Assembly (NCBI RefSeq): GCF_002723935.1
Contig: NZ_BEWM01000002.1
Location: forward strand, 372,001 to 436,000
Direction: 5' to 3'
DNA length: 64,000 nt
DNA from: Gluconobacter cerinus
Lineage (GTDB): Bacteria > Pseudomonadota > Alphaproteobacteria > Acetobacterales > Acetobacteraceae
Part shown: piece after piece, positions 9,608 through 17,436 of the stretch
How positions within the stretch are numbered: position 1 is the stretch's first letter
Layout: the number at the start of each line of letters is the position of its first letter
Translations under genes and position numbers: made by a program
The notes under the pieces: model-generated
What the model was told of the DNA's origin: nothing
Databases searched by the model: none
The model's input: the letters and a program-made list of their open reading frames with translations, nothing else

Positions 9608-10512
9608 CTGGGGAGTAGAGCCTCTATGCGTGATGCAGGTAACAGAGCCAGATCTGGAACATCCAGAATGGTTGTGCGTCCCGGTGTGAGCGAAAGTGGA
9701 GCCGTCAGGCGCGGATCACTGTCTTGGGAAAACAGGGCGATGATAGGACGATCCATAGCCGCGGCCAGATGGATCGGACCGGTATCGTTGCCAATGACAA
9801 GGTCAGCTCTGTGGAGAACGCCCGCCAGCTCAACCAGACTGGTCTGTCCTGTGAGGTCCAGGGCGCTCGGGCAGTCCTGCAAAATCTGTTCAGCAAGAGG
9901 CTTTTCGGCCGCACAGCCTACAATGACGGGAGTCAGTCCGCGGGCAGCGACAGCTTGAGCGATCTCTGCAAACCGCGTGACGGGCCAGCGTTTCTGTGGC
10001 CGATGCGGAGCCGCTCCGGGAATAAGCACGACGGAGCGACCGGAAATCTCTGGCCCATGCCCCTTCAGCCATTCCGGAACCTCTCGCGGAATGGGCTGAA
10101 GACCGGCGGCACGGAGCTGGTCTTCAAGGCGGGTCAGAGTGTGCATTTCATTGCGCGACGGATTGGCATGCGGATGGCAGCAGCCGTCAGAGATGCCGGA
10201 CCAGTTGCGTGGTCTGCCTGCCAGCCGGAAATAGGTGCGAGACCGCCCGGAGGTCTGGAGATCAAAAATGCGATCAAATCCGCGCAGCGCACGCGACAGG
10301 CGAAGCAGAGCGACTGGGTGTGCCAGAGACGGGCGACGATCCGTCGTGACGTCATCGAACCAAGGGGCAGCTTTTGCCAGCTCCACGAAGGGAGGGGTCG
10401 TCAGCAGGGTGATGCTGTCGTGCGGGAACGCGGCCCGGATCGAAGCGAAGGCCCCAAACGCCTGAACGAAATCGCCCAGAGCACCGAGCTTGATGACAAG
10501 AATGCGACTCAT
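9604..10512 (-). CDS. Glycosyltransferase family 9 (heptosyltransferase-like)
   Basis: A 302-residue GT-B protein of the ADP-heptose:LPS heptosyltransferase family. Visible motifs are SRILVIKLGALGDFVQA at the N-terminus, VVLIPGAAPHRPQKRWP in the centre, and ADLVIGNDTGPIHLAAA near the C-terminus. The family adds heptose or related sugars to the LPS inner core on the cytoplasmic face. The start at ATG 10512 matches the family N-terminus; a 12-codon extension to 10548 is unlikely. A GACCCT/AGGGTC inverted repeat (10513-10534) sits at the start and could mask the weak ribosome-binding site. It is coupled to the following GT2-like gene. Confidence 0.85.
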   Translation of the reverse strand: MSRILVIKLGALGDFVQAFGAFASIRAAFPHDSITLLTTPPFVELAKAAPWFDDVTTDRRPSLAHPVALLRLSRALRGFDRIFDLQTSGRSRTYFRLAGRPRNWSGISDGCCHPHANPSRNEMHTLTRLEDQLRAAGLQPIPREVPEWLKGHGPEISGRSVVLIPGAAPHRPQKRWPVTRFAEIAQAVAARGLTPVIVGCAAEKPLAEQILQDCPSALDLTGQTSLVELAGVLHRADLVIGNDTGPIHLAAAMDRPIIALFSQDSDPRLTAPLSLTPGRTTILDVPDLALLPASRIEALLPR

Positions 10513-10594
10513 GACCCTATTTTCTAACAGGGTCTGACGGAACGCCAACCATTAGAGCTGACGTTCCGCAAAAAGAAATCCTGCGTGAGCGGGA

Positions 10595-11224
10595 TCAGGC
10601 GGTCGTGTCGAGACCCGGAGACGCCTTTGCTGCGTCAGCTTCCGGCGTTCCCTTGGCAACAACAACCATGGCTGGCTTCAGCAAACGGCCCTTCAGAAGC
10701 CATGCTGGCGTCCAGGACTGCATGACGTGGCCGGGCGTATGCTGATCAGAGGGCTGTTCCGCCATGGCCTGATGCAGGTTGGCATCAAACGGCTTGCCGG
10801 TCGGGTCTTCACAGGTGATGCCGTGACGTTCCAGAATGTTGATGAAGGACCGTTCCGTGCCTTCAATTCCTTCGCGCAGCTTTGTGATGAGGCTGTCTTC
10901 CCCCTCGGTCTTCGTCGGAAGGGAGGCAAGGCCGCGCTGGAGATTTTCAGCTGCCTCGACAACATCACGCGCAAATTTCTGGATGGCGTACTGACGAGCA
11001 TCTTCCACATCCCGCTTGGCGCGGGCGCGGATGTTCTGGTTCTCTGCTTCAGAACGGACCCAGCGATCCTTGAGTTCTGCTACTTCGGCTTCAAGAGCCT
11101 CAATGCGCGCTTCCGGCGTGGTTTCTTCCAGCGTTTCGCCGCCGGTTTCGTTCATGCCGGGGGTCTCGACGCCCTGCTCAGGCACGTCGTTTACAGTTTC
11201 CGGCGTAGTCTTCTGGTCTGTCAT
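10595..11224 (-). CDS. grpE: GrpE nucleotide exchange factor
   Basis: GrpE releases ADP from DnaK and so drives the Hsp70 cycle. The 209-residue protein has an acidic disordered N-terminus, a long coiled coil (approximately residues 38-100, EARIEALEAEVAELKDRW) and the C-terminal beta wing with the family motif (FINILERHGIT, DANLHQAMAEQPSDQHTPG). No dnaK or dnaJ is adjacent. The upstream region (11275-11310) has CCTTGTC spaced about 16 bases from TTATCT on the minus strand, a loose fit to a heat-shock sigma promoter. Confidence 0.95.
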   Translation of the reverse strand: MTDQKTTPETVNDVPEQGVETPGMNETGGETLEETTPEARIEALEAEVAELKDRWVRSEAENQNIRARAKRDVEDARQYAIQKFARDVVEAAENLQRGLASLPTKTEGEDSLITKLREGIEGTERSFINILERHGITCEDPTGKPFDANLHQAMAEQPSDQHTPGHVMQSWTPAWLLKGRLLKPAMVVVAKGTPEADAAKASPGLDTTA

Positions 11225-11408
11225 GTCACGACCTTATCTTGTGGGACGGGCCAACTCATGGCCCCGTTCTTCTTCAGGAGATAACGCGGATTGTCTCAAA
11301 GACAAGGGTTGCAACGTGGTAGGATGTCATTGAAATGCCTATTTCCCGCCACAGTGCGCCATGCGTTATAGATAATCTACGCATCAGATTTTAGCAGACG
11401 GACCCCAT
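11225..11408. promoter_or_regulatory. Divergent promoter region grpE / chvI
   Basis: This 184-bp region must carry promoters in both directions. It contains a small inverted repeat TTGTC-TCAAA-GACAA (11291-11305) that overlaps the possible heat-shock -35 element for grpE. No clear ChvI box was identified. Confidence 0.4.
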
Positions 11409-12179
11409 ATGGAGACGCCCCACACTTCCTTTCCGCCTCAATCGGCCAACTGTCAGACGCCTTCTGGCATCACGGCAGCACCGATTATCGCGCTTGTGGA
11501 TGACGATCGGAACATTCTTGCTTCCGTCCAGATGACCCTCGAATCCGAAGGGTTCACCGTTCACACCTATACGGATGGTGAAAGTGCGCTTCAGGGAATC
11601 ACCAGCCGCCCGGTCAGCCTGGCGGTGCTGGACGTCAAGATGCCACGCATGGACGGTATGGAGCTGCTTCAGCGCCTGCGCGCCCGATCCAACCTTCCTG
11701 TCATTTTCCTGACGTCGAAAGACGAGGAGCTGGATCAGCTCATGGGGCTGCGCCTCGGGGCTGACGATTACATCACCAAGCCGTTTTCCCAGCGTCTGCT
11801 GATCGAACGCATTCGTGCATTGCTGCGTCGGCAGGATGCCAGCCGCGCCGAAGCGGCAGGAGCCACAACCGTGGGCTCAGCCATCGTCCGTGGTCAGCTT
11901 TCTCTGGATGAAACACGACATCAGTGTCTGTGGGGCGGTCAGGATATTGCCCTGACTGTTACGGAGTTTCTTCTGGTGAAGGCGCTGGCCATGCGCCCGG
12001 GAATGGTGAAGTCCCGCGATCAGCTGATTGATGCGGCATACGGCGACAACATTTACGTCGATGACCGGACGATCGACAGTCATATCAAGCGCGTTCGCAA
12101 GAAATTCCGGCAGGTGGATGACAGCTTCAATCAGATCGAAACGCTCTACGGCATTGGATACCGTTACAAGGATGAGTGA
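11409..12179 (+). CDS. chvI: ChvI-type OmpR-family response regulator
   Basis: Receiver plus winged-helix regulator of 256 residues. The receiver has the acidic pocket IALVDDDRN, the phosphorylated aspartate in [13 protein letters not shown] and the conserved Lys in DDYITKPFS. The C-terminal domain has [17 protein letters not shown] and [16 protein letters not shown]. In alphaproteobacteria ChvI with ChvG senses acid and envelope stress and controls surface polysaccharide, motility and metabolism. It is 40 bases upstream of chvG, and the downstream hprK-PTS genes are the usual neighbours of this pair. Confidence 0.92.
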   Translation: METPHTSFPPQSANCQTPSGITAAPIIALVDDDRNILASVQMTLESEGFTVHTYTDGESALQGITSRPVSLAVLDVKMPRMDGMELLQRLRARSNLPVIFLTSKDEELDQLMGLRLGADDYITKPFSQRLLIERIRALLRRQDASRAEAAGATTVGSAIVRGQLSLDETRHQCLWGGQDIALTVTEFLLVKALAMRPGMVKSRDQLIDAAYGDNIYVDDRTIDSHIKRVRKKFRQVDDSFNQIETLYGIGYRYKDE

Positions 12180-12219
12180 GGCGCTGTGACGGGTTTGCTT
12201 GTGAGGCAGAAGGTACGTC

Positions 12220-14043
12220 ATGGGTCGTAGAGAGTCGGCCCATGCACTCCCCTATGATCTGGATTCGGATCGCCTTGAGCAGGGGCGTGACCGTCGTCGC
12301 GCGGCGGCTGTCAGGGCTGGTGTCTGGCAGTCCATCCGTCGTGTGCTCAATGCGGGAACAGGGGGAGACGGTGATCGCAGTCAACGGCGCAGGCTTGCCT
12401 CACCTCTGCTGGGGCGTATCCTTCTTCTGAACATACTGCCCTTGGCTCTTTTGGCTGTGACATTGCTGTTTCTGGACCAGTTTCAGAACGGCTTGCTCGA
12501 AACAGACGTCAATGCCCTGCGGGAGCAGGCTCACATTTATGCCGCGGCCATCGGGCAGTCAGCCGTCAGTGCTGCGCCCAAAACAGGCGGGAAGCCTGCA
12601 CCAGGCGGTGATTATGTTCTGGATTCCCGCGCAAGGCCGCTCCTTGCGCGCCTGACAGAGCCAAGCCCCAATGCTCATGCCTTGTTGTTTGATCCGGATG
12701 GCAAGCTGGTTGCGGATAGTCGGACGGAGCCCAAACTGCCGCCTAAGGCTGTAGCGCCCGACGCAGTTCCTGAGGGGGAAACATGGCACCCGCCGCGGAA
12801 CAACGCGCTGGAAACCTTTTATGACTGGCTCCTGTCGCTGCTGCCGCTCACATCTAGTGAAGGCATTGTCACACTCGACACGCCAGATGCCGCAACTGAC
12901 GGTCCCCATGATGCACAGCCGCTCAGAGCGCAGTCCGAACTGCCGCCCTTCATCCGTCGGACCAAGGATCATCAGCTGGTCGTGACGGTCGTGGAACCAG
13001 TGGTGCATGACGGGCTGACGGTTGGGGAAATCCAGCTGACGCGGCATGCCCCGGAAGTAGATCGATCCTTGTTTGCGGTTCGCTCTTCCATCCTGTCGCT
13101 TGTGCTGGCGGCGTTGATCGTAACGGTCCTGCTGTCCTGGTATCTGTCCCTGACAATTGCTCGCCCGCTGCTGACATTGGCGCGTGCCTCACATGAAATG
13201 AGGGAATCTGACGGGCGGAAGGACCTCGTCCCGGAGCGCCTCCTGGCCAGACGTGACGAAATCGGTGTTCTGGCGCGGTCCCTGCGTGGAAGTGCTTTGG
13301 CTCTCTGGGCGCGTATGGATGACATCGAACGCTTTGCTGCGGACGTCAGTCACGAAATCAAGAACCCCCTTTCGTCTATCCGGTCCGCCATTGAAACACT
13401 TCCCAGAATTGCGATTCCAGAACGGCGGGATCGTCTGCTGGGGATCATCAATAGTGACGTCAAACGGCTGGATCGTTTGATTACGGATATTTCGGATGCA
13501 AGCCGGATCGACGCCGAGCTTTCACGCGTGCGGCCGGAACCCGTAACGGTTGTGGCGCTCCTTGCCATTCTGGCCGAAATGCACCAGACCACGCGTAAGG
13601 AAGATGCTCCCATTCTGCGTCTGGATGTTCGGGATCAGGAGCCACCGCTTAGGGCGTTTGCTGTCGAAGACCGTCTTGTTCAGGTGTTGCGGAACCTGAT
13701 TGGCAATGCAGTCTCGTTTTCGCCTCCTAATGGGATCATCGCGCTTCATGCCAGTGCGCGGGAAGTCGCTGGCAACGGACCCGGAACCGGTAGCGTGGTG
13801 GAAATTACCATCAGCGATCAAGGGCCCGGAATTCCACCAGGAAAGCTCGAAAGCGTCTTTGACCGCTTTTATTCAGAGCGGCCGCAGACTGAGAATTTCG
13901 GGCAGCATTCCGGCCTTGGTCTGGCGATCAGCCGTCAGATTATCCACGCTCTGCGGGGAAGCCTGTTTGCCGAAAACATCGTGGACGCTTCTGGTGCAAT
14001 CTCCGGTGCATGTTTTGTGGTCAGATTGCCCCGGGCTCCCTGA
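12220..14043 (+). CDS. chvG: ChvG-type sensor histidine kinase
   Basis: A 607-residue membrane kinase. A basic N-terminal cytoplasmic stretch of about 65 residues precedes TM1 (RILLLNILPLALLAVTLLF). A periplasmic sensor of about 215 residues follows, then TM2 (approximately 285-307), a HAMP domain, the H-box SHEIKNPLSSIRSAIE and the ATPase domain (NLIGNAVSFSPPNG, SDQGPGIPPGKLESVFDRF, GLGLAISRQII). It phosphorylates ChvI. AGAAGG upstream of the ATG supports the start. In related species ExoR or acid pH control this kinase; no exoR is in the window. Confidence 0.92.
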   Translation: MGRRESAHALPYDLDSDRLEQGRDRRRAAAVRAGVWQSIRRVLNAGTGGDGDRSQRRRLASPLLGRILLLNILPLALLAVTLLFLDQFQNGLLETDVNALREQAHIYAAAIGQSAVSAAPKTGGKPAPGGDYVLDSRARPLLARLTEPSPNAHALLFDPDGKLVADSRTEPKLPPKAVAPDAVPEGETWHPPRNNALETFYDWLLSLLPLTSSEGIVTLDTPDAATDGPHDAQPLRAQSELPPFIRRTKDHQLVVTVVEPVVHDGLTVGEIQLTRHAPEVDRSLFAVRSSILSLVLAALIVTVLLSWYLSLTIARPLLTLARASHEMRESDGRKDLVPERLLARRDEIGVLARSLRGSALALWARMDDIERFAADVSHEIKNPLSSIRSAIETLPRIAIPERRDRLLGIINSDVKRLDRLITDISDASRIDAELSRVRPEPVTVVALLAILAEMHQTTRKEDAPILRLDVRDQEPPLRAFAVEDRLVQVLRNLIGNAVSFSPPNGIIALHASAREVAGNGPGTGSVVEITISDQGPGIPPGKLESVFDRFYSERPQTENFGQHSGLGLAISRQIIHALRGSLFAENIVDASGAISGACFVVRLPRAP

Positions 14044-14197
14044 TCTGAGCGGTGAGGCATGCTGATATGCGGTAAGCCCAAACTGATTCCCGGTGACGAT
14101 AATACTCTTCTGTTGTTCCGTGCCGCCCTCCTGCAACAGGAGTGTCGCGGCGAACGGAATTGCTAGCGTGAGGATGCACAGGGGCGAAATAATATCC

Positions 14198-14581
14198 TTA
14201 GCCATGAGGATATGCGTCAGGCTTGGCAGCAAGCAGAACGTGCCCAACCCGATGGCTGTCTCTCTGTTCAGACCGGATGTCCCGTAGGGTCTGTAAAGCG
14301 CCTTCACGGGCTCTTTCGGCGCAGGAGGACACATCGTCCAGCGTCGCCATATCCATCGGGTTCGAGATGCTGCACACCGCCCGCGATGCGTCGTCGATTC
14401 GATTTTCAGCAGTTTGCCAGCCCTGTTTAGACGTCAGGTCCAATCCGGAAACGCTGATGGTCTGGCTGGACGTCGTAGGCACGACAGCTGGGAGAAGGGG
14501 GGCGGCTCTGCTGTGTGACACAGGGGCGAGGGAGAGTGCAGCGACAAGAGCGGTGCAGACGAAGATGGAAATACGAGACAT
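14198..14581 (-). CDS. UrcA-family secreted small protein
   Basis: A 127-residue protein with a clear signal peptide (SIFVCTALVAALSLAPVSHSRAA). The mature part carries the UrcA pattern VSGLDLTSKQGW, ENRIDDASRAVC and a second cysteine in VSSCAERAREGAL; the two cysteines could form a disulfide. UrcA proteins are small exported alphaproteobacterial proteins of unknown function. It lies on the opposite strand between chvG and hprK, so it interrupts a cluster that is often continuous. Its upstream region (14640-14730) is AT-rich and probably holds its promoter. Confidence 0.75.
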   Translation of the reverse strand: MSRISIFVCTALVAALSLAPVSHSRAAPLLPAVVPTTSSQTISVSGLDLTSKQGWQTAENRIDDASRAVCSISNPMDMATLDDVSSCAERAREGALQTLRDIRSEQRDSHRVGHVLLAAKPDAYPHG

Positions 14582-14729
14582 GACGAGGGCCTTTCTGCCT
14601 GAAAGATGAGGCGATCATGTCGCCTGATTCTCACCATGCAGAAGGCGTGCCAAACTTGGTTTTTAGCGATAAAAATTATTCAAAAGCTGAAAAATTAGAG
14701 GTCGAACTCAAATAATTGGCTCACAAAGA

Positions 14730-14758
14730 CATAATGTGGTGGAATTCACCACATTATG
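14730..14758. repeat. Perfect 12-bp inverted repeat (29 bp) at the end of the RidA-like gene
   Basis: CATAATGTGGTG and CACCACATTATG flank GAATT. The right arm covers the TAA stop of the RidA-like gene (14754-14756). No U-run follows in either direction, so it is either a stem at a transcript end or a symmetric protein-binding site upstream of the urcA-like gene. Confidence 0.8.
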
Positions 14759-15104
14759 GAGAAGGGCTGGCAATCAGGCTGAGAGCGATCCGCTGATTGG
14801 TATCGGGAAAGCCCTGAACAATTCGTAGCGTCAGGGCCGGTCTGGCTGAGGCGAGGGCTTCTCCAAGTGCGCTTTGACACTGACTGAAGCCATCTCCTTC
14901 ACGCAGCATCGCAGCGACGTGGCGCGTCTGGTCAAGGGTCAGTCCATGTTCTGCCAGGGCGCCGGAGATCGCATTCAATGCGGCCTGGCATTCTTCGGCA
15001 AGGCGCTGCGGGCGTTCTCCCTGCGGTCCAAGGCCGTCAAAGTCCGTGCAGGTCACTTCGTCACCGTGAACGGTAACAATATCATTCCTGGAAAAATCGC
15101 CCAT
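14754..15104 (-). CDS. RidA (YjgF)-like protein lacking the key arginine
   Basis: A 116-residue protein with the RidA-fold pattern RLAEECQAALNAISGALAEHG in the middle and the C-terminal strand region (PALTLRIVQGFPDTNQRIALSLIA). RidA trimers hydrolyse reactive enamines and imines using an Arg in the PAR motif and a Glu in the last strand. Here PAR reads PAL and the Glu position is not conserved, so imine deaminase activity is not expected and another ligand-binding role is possible. It has its own short leader and a weak ribosome-binding site. Its C-terminus overlaps a perfect palindrome. Confidence 0.65.
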   Translation of the reverse strand: MGDFSRNDIVTVHGDEVTCTDFDGLGPQGERPQRLAEECQAALNAISGALAEHGLTLDQTRHVAAMLREGDGFSQCQSALGEALASARPALTLRIVQGFPDTNQRIALSLIASPSP

Positions 15105-15230
15105 AAGATCCGTATTTCCGATTCATCATCGGAGGCTGCGGTTGCCTCCCCAGACTCTTGATGAGCTGATGGCGATACAGCTCGATCTATCGCAAACGCT
15201 TCTAGCCCCGTCTTGAAAAGGCCGCAATCA

Positions 15231-15695
15231 GTGTCATCTCAGAAACGGTTTCCTGAAAGCGAAACATTTTATGCGTCCTGCGTGGCACGCGATGGAGATG
15301 CGATCCTTCTGTGCGGTCCATCAGGCTCCGGAAAATCGATGCTCGCCCTGCAACTGATGGAGCGCGGTTTCTCTCTTGTGTCTGATGATCGTGTTCTTTT
15401 GGATGGACCACTGGTTAGCCCTCCGTCTGCGCTGGAAGGACTGCTTGAGGTGCGTGAAGTGGGGATTCTCAGGACACCTTTTGTCACAAATGCGAGAGTG
15501 ATTCTCAAAGTGCTACTCGGGATGCAGGGGGACCGTCTGCCGACCCCGGAAAAAGACCCACAAACCGGAGCTGTTGTTCTGCACATAAACGGCTGTCTGC
15601 CGGGGGATTCGTCCCGCGTGATGGCCGCGTTTCAGGCCTGTCGGGGAACGTATGACTGGGTAACGGGGGCAGGGGGCGATACTGTGGGAATCTGA
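15231..15695 (+). CDS. hprK: HPr kinase/phosphorylase, short alphaproteobacterial form
   Basis: A 154-residue catalytic-domain-only HprK that phosphorylates HPr on a regulatory serine. The Walker A loop is CGPSGSGKS, followed by LVSDDRVLL and LEVREVGI, which match the P-loop, the acidic motif and the HprK signature. The Firmicutes-type N-terminal domain is absent, as usual in this class. The GTG at 15231 has AAGG about 10 bases upstream, while the TTG at 15213 has none, so GTG is preferred. It precedes rapZ, EIIA, HPr and EI on the same strand and so shares their regulatory circuit. Confidence 0.88.
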   Translation: MSSQKRFPESETFYASCVARDGDAILLCGPSGSGKSMLALQLMERGFSLVSDDRVLLDGPLVSPPSALEGLLEVREVGILRTPFVTNARVILKVLLGMQGDRLPTPEKDPQTGAVVLHINGCLPGDSSRVMAAFQACRGTYDWVTGAGGDTVGI

Positions 15696-15744
15696 AGCTG
15701 CGAAATAGTTCCTTCTCTTTTGAAAAAGGGCTAGAGTAGGGCAC

Positions 15745-16713
15745 ATGACACCGGCGAATATTCCCGAGTCCGAACCTTCGGCAGGATATGGTCCTGGTTC
15801 CAGACAGATCCTGATTGTCACAGGGCTTTCCGGTGCCGGAAAATCATCCATTTTGCGTGTGCTGGAAGATCTGGGCCACGAAGTTGTGGACAATCCTCCA
15901 TTGCATCTGCTCGAGGCTTTGGCTTCGCGAAGTGGTGAACGTCTGGCCATTGGCATTGACGTTCGAAGCCGCGGATTTGAAGCGTCCGGTGTTCTCGATG
16001 AAATCGACAAGCTGAAAGCTTTGCCGGGAAGTCAGGTCCAGCTCCTTTATGCAACAGCAGAGCCCGAAATCCTGCTGCGTCGTTTTACAGCCACCCGTCG
16101 TCGTCATCCGCTGGTCAGTAGCGGAACGGTTCTTCCGGGTATCGAACAGGAAACGCGTCTGCTGGCACCTCTGCGTGCACATGCGGATTTTGTGATCGAT
16201 ACCTCTGATCTGCCCGCTCCGGAATTGCGTCAGCTCATCGAAACACGCTTTGGAAATGACGCAAAAGATGGCCTGACCGTGGCTCTCATGTCTTTTGCAT
16301 ATCCATCCGGTTTGCCGCGCGAAGCCGATATGGTGTTCGACGCCCGCTTTCTACGTAACCCTCACTATGACGCCACGCTTCAGCCCATGACGGGGCTGGA
16401 TCAGGCTGTTGTGCAGCACGTTAAGGCCGATCCCGCCTACGGTGCCTTCTTCAGCCATGTGCACGGCCTGCTCGATCTGGTGCTCCCGCGCTTTGTTGAA
16501 GAGGGCAAGAAATATGCCACTATTGCTGTCGGATGCAGCGGTGGCCGCCATCGTTCAGTAACCATCATTGAAGAGCTGGCCCGTCTTTTGCCCAGAACCG
16601 CCCCTGTTGGCCCGATGATGGTCCTGCACAGGGAACTCGCCCGAAAGGGACTATCCTCATGGCGCTGGGCTGTTCCCCCTCATGATGCGTCGGTCCAGGA
16701 CAAATCTGCATGA
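15745..16713 (+). CDS. rapZ: RapZ-type nucleotide-binding protein (RNase adapter)
   Basis: A 322-residue YvcJ/RapZ family protein. The N-terminal P-loop kinase-like domain has VTGLSGAGKSSILRVLED and the Walker B-like IGIDVRSR; the C-terminal domain ends with AVGCSGGRHRSVTIIEELA. In E. coli RapZ delivers the GlmZ sRNA to RNase E and senses glucosamine-6-phosphate; in alphaproteobacteria its target is unknown. The gene overlaps the EIIA start by four bases (ATGA) and sits between hprK and the PTS genes, a typical placement. Confidence 0.93.
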   Translation: MTPANIPESEPSAGYGPGSRQILIVTGLSGAGKSSILRVLEDLGHEVVDNPPLHLLEALASRSGERLAIGIDVRSRGFEASGVLDEIDKLKALPGSQVQLLYATAEPEILLRRFTATRRRHPLVSSGTVLPGIEQETRLLAPLRAHADFVIDTSDLPAPELRQLIETRFGNDAKDGLTVALMSFAYPSGLPREADMVFDARFLRNPHYDATLQPMTGLDQAVVQHVKADPAYGAFFSHVHGLLDLVLPRFVEEGKKYATIAVGCSGGRHRSVTIIEELARLLPRTAPVGPMMVLHRELARKGLSSWRWAVPPHDASVQDKSA

Positions 16714-17150
16714 TTGGTCTGATGCTGGTGACGCACGGCAGGCTGGGCGAAGTTCTGCTTGAAACGATGGTGCACGTGGTCGGGCCTCAGGCTCAGATCG
16801 GCATTGTCGGTGTCGGCGATGACGATGACCCGGCACTTCTGCGGCCAGAGGCGGACAAGCTCCTGCATCAGCTTGATACAGGTGAGGGTGTTCTTGTCCT
16901 GACGGATATTTTTGGGAGTTCACCGTCCAATCTGGCCCTGTCCCTACGGGAGCCGGGGCATGTTGAAGTTGTGTCTGGTGTGAATGTTCCCATGCTGGTC
17001 AAGCTGGCCAAGACCCGTGTTGGTCTGGATCTTGAAGGCTGTATCGAAAAAGCAACCATGGCTGGGCGTAAGTATATCGCGGTGGCTTCCCAGCTCCCTG
17101 ATCCCTGTCTGCACGGGGGGCCGCGCCCCTGTGTCATGCCGGTCCCGTAA
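16710..17150 (+). CDS. PTS EIIA component, mannose family
   Basis: A 146-residue single-domain EIIA of the mannose/fructose class. The phospho-acceptor histidine is His9 (IGLMLVTHGRLGE) and the family motif DIFGSSPSN follows at about residue 70. It receives phosphate from HPr. No EIIB, IIC or IID gene accompanies it here, so it is probably a regulatory EIIA rather than part of a sugar transporter. It is coupled to rapZ by an ATGA overlap and one base separates its stop from the HPr start. Confidence 0.9.
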   Translation: MIGLMLVTHGRLGEVLLETMVHVVGPQAQIGIVGVGDDDDPALLRPEADKLLHQLDTGEGVLVLTDIFGSSPSNLALSLREPGHVEVVSGVNVPMLVKLAKTRVGLDLEGCIEKATMAGRKYIAVASQLPDPCLHGGPRPCVMPVP

Positions 17151-17151
17151 A

Positions 17152-17436
17152 ATGAGCGAAACAACTCTCTCGCCCCGCACTCTGACCATCGTCAATCGGC
17201 TGGGGCTTCATGCCCGTGCTGCCGCCAAGCTCGTAACTACGTCCGAGCGATTTGACGCGGAAACCACAGTGGAGCGCGGCGGCAACGTCGTCTCGGCTCT
17301 GTCCATCATGGGGCTCATGATGCTGGGGGCTGGGGAAGGCGAAACTGTTACTCTCAGGTCACACGGCCGACAGGCAGCTGAAGCACTGGATGCTGTCGAA
17401 GCGCTGATTTCTGACGGATTTGGTGAGCGTGACTGA
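17152..17436 (+). CDS. ptsH: Phosphocarrier protein HPr
   Basis: A 94-residue HPr. The EI-dependent site is His20 (NRLGLHARAAAKL) and the HprK site is Ser51 (SALSIMGLMMLG). Both are present, which agrees with hprK in the same cluster. HPr relays phosphate from EI to the EIIA encoded just upstream. The start lies one base after the EIIA stop and the 3' end overlaps the start of ptsI, so these genes are translationally coupled. Confidence 0.95.
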   Translation: MSETTLSPRTLTIVNRLGLHARAAAKLVTTSERFDAETTVERGGNVVSALSIMGLMMLGAGEGETVTLRSHGRQAAEALDAVEALISDGFGERD

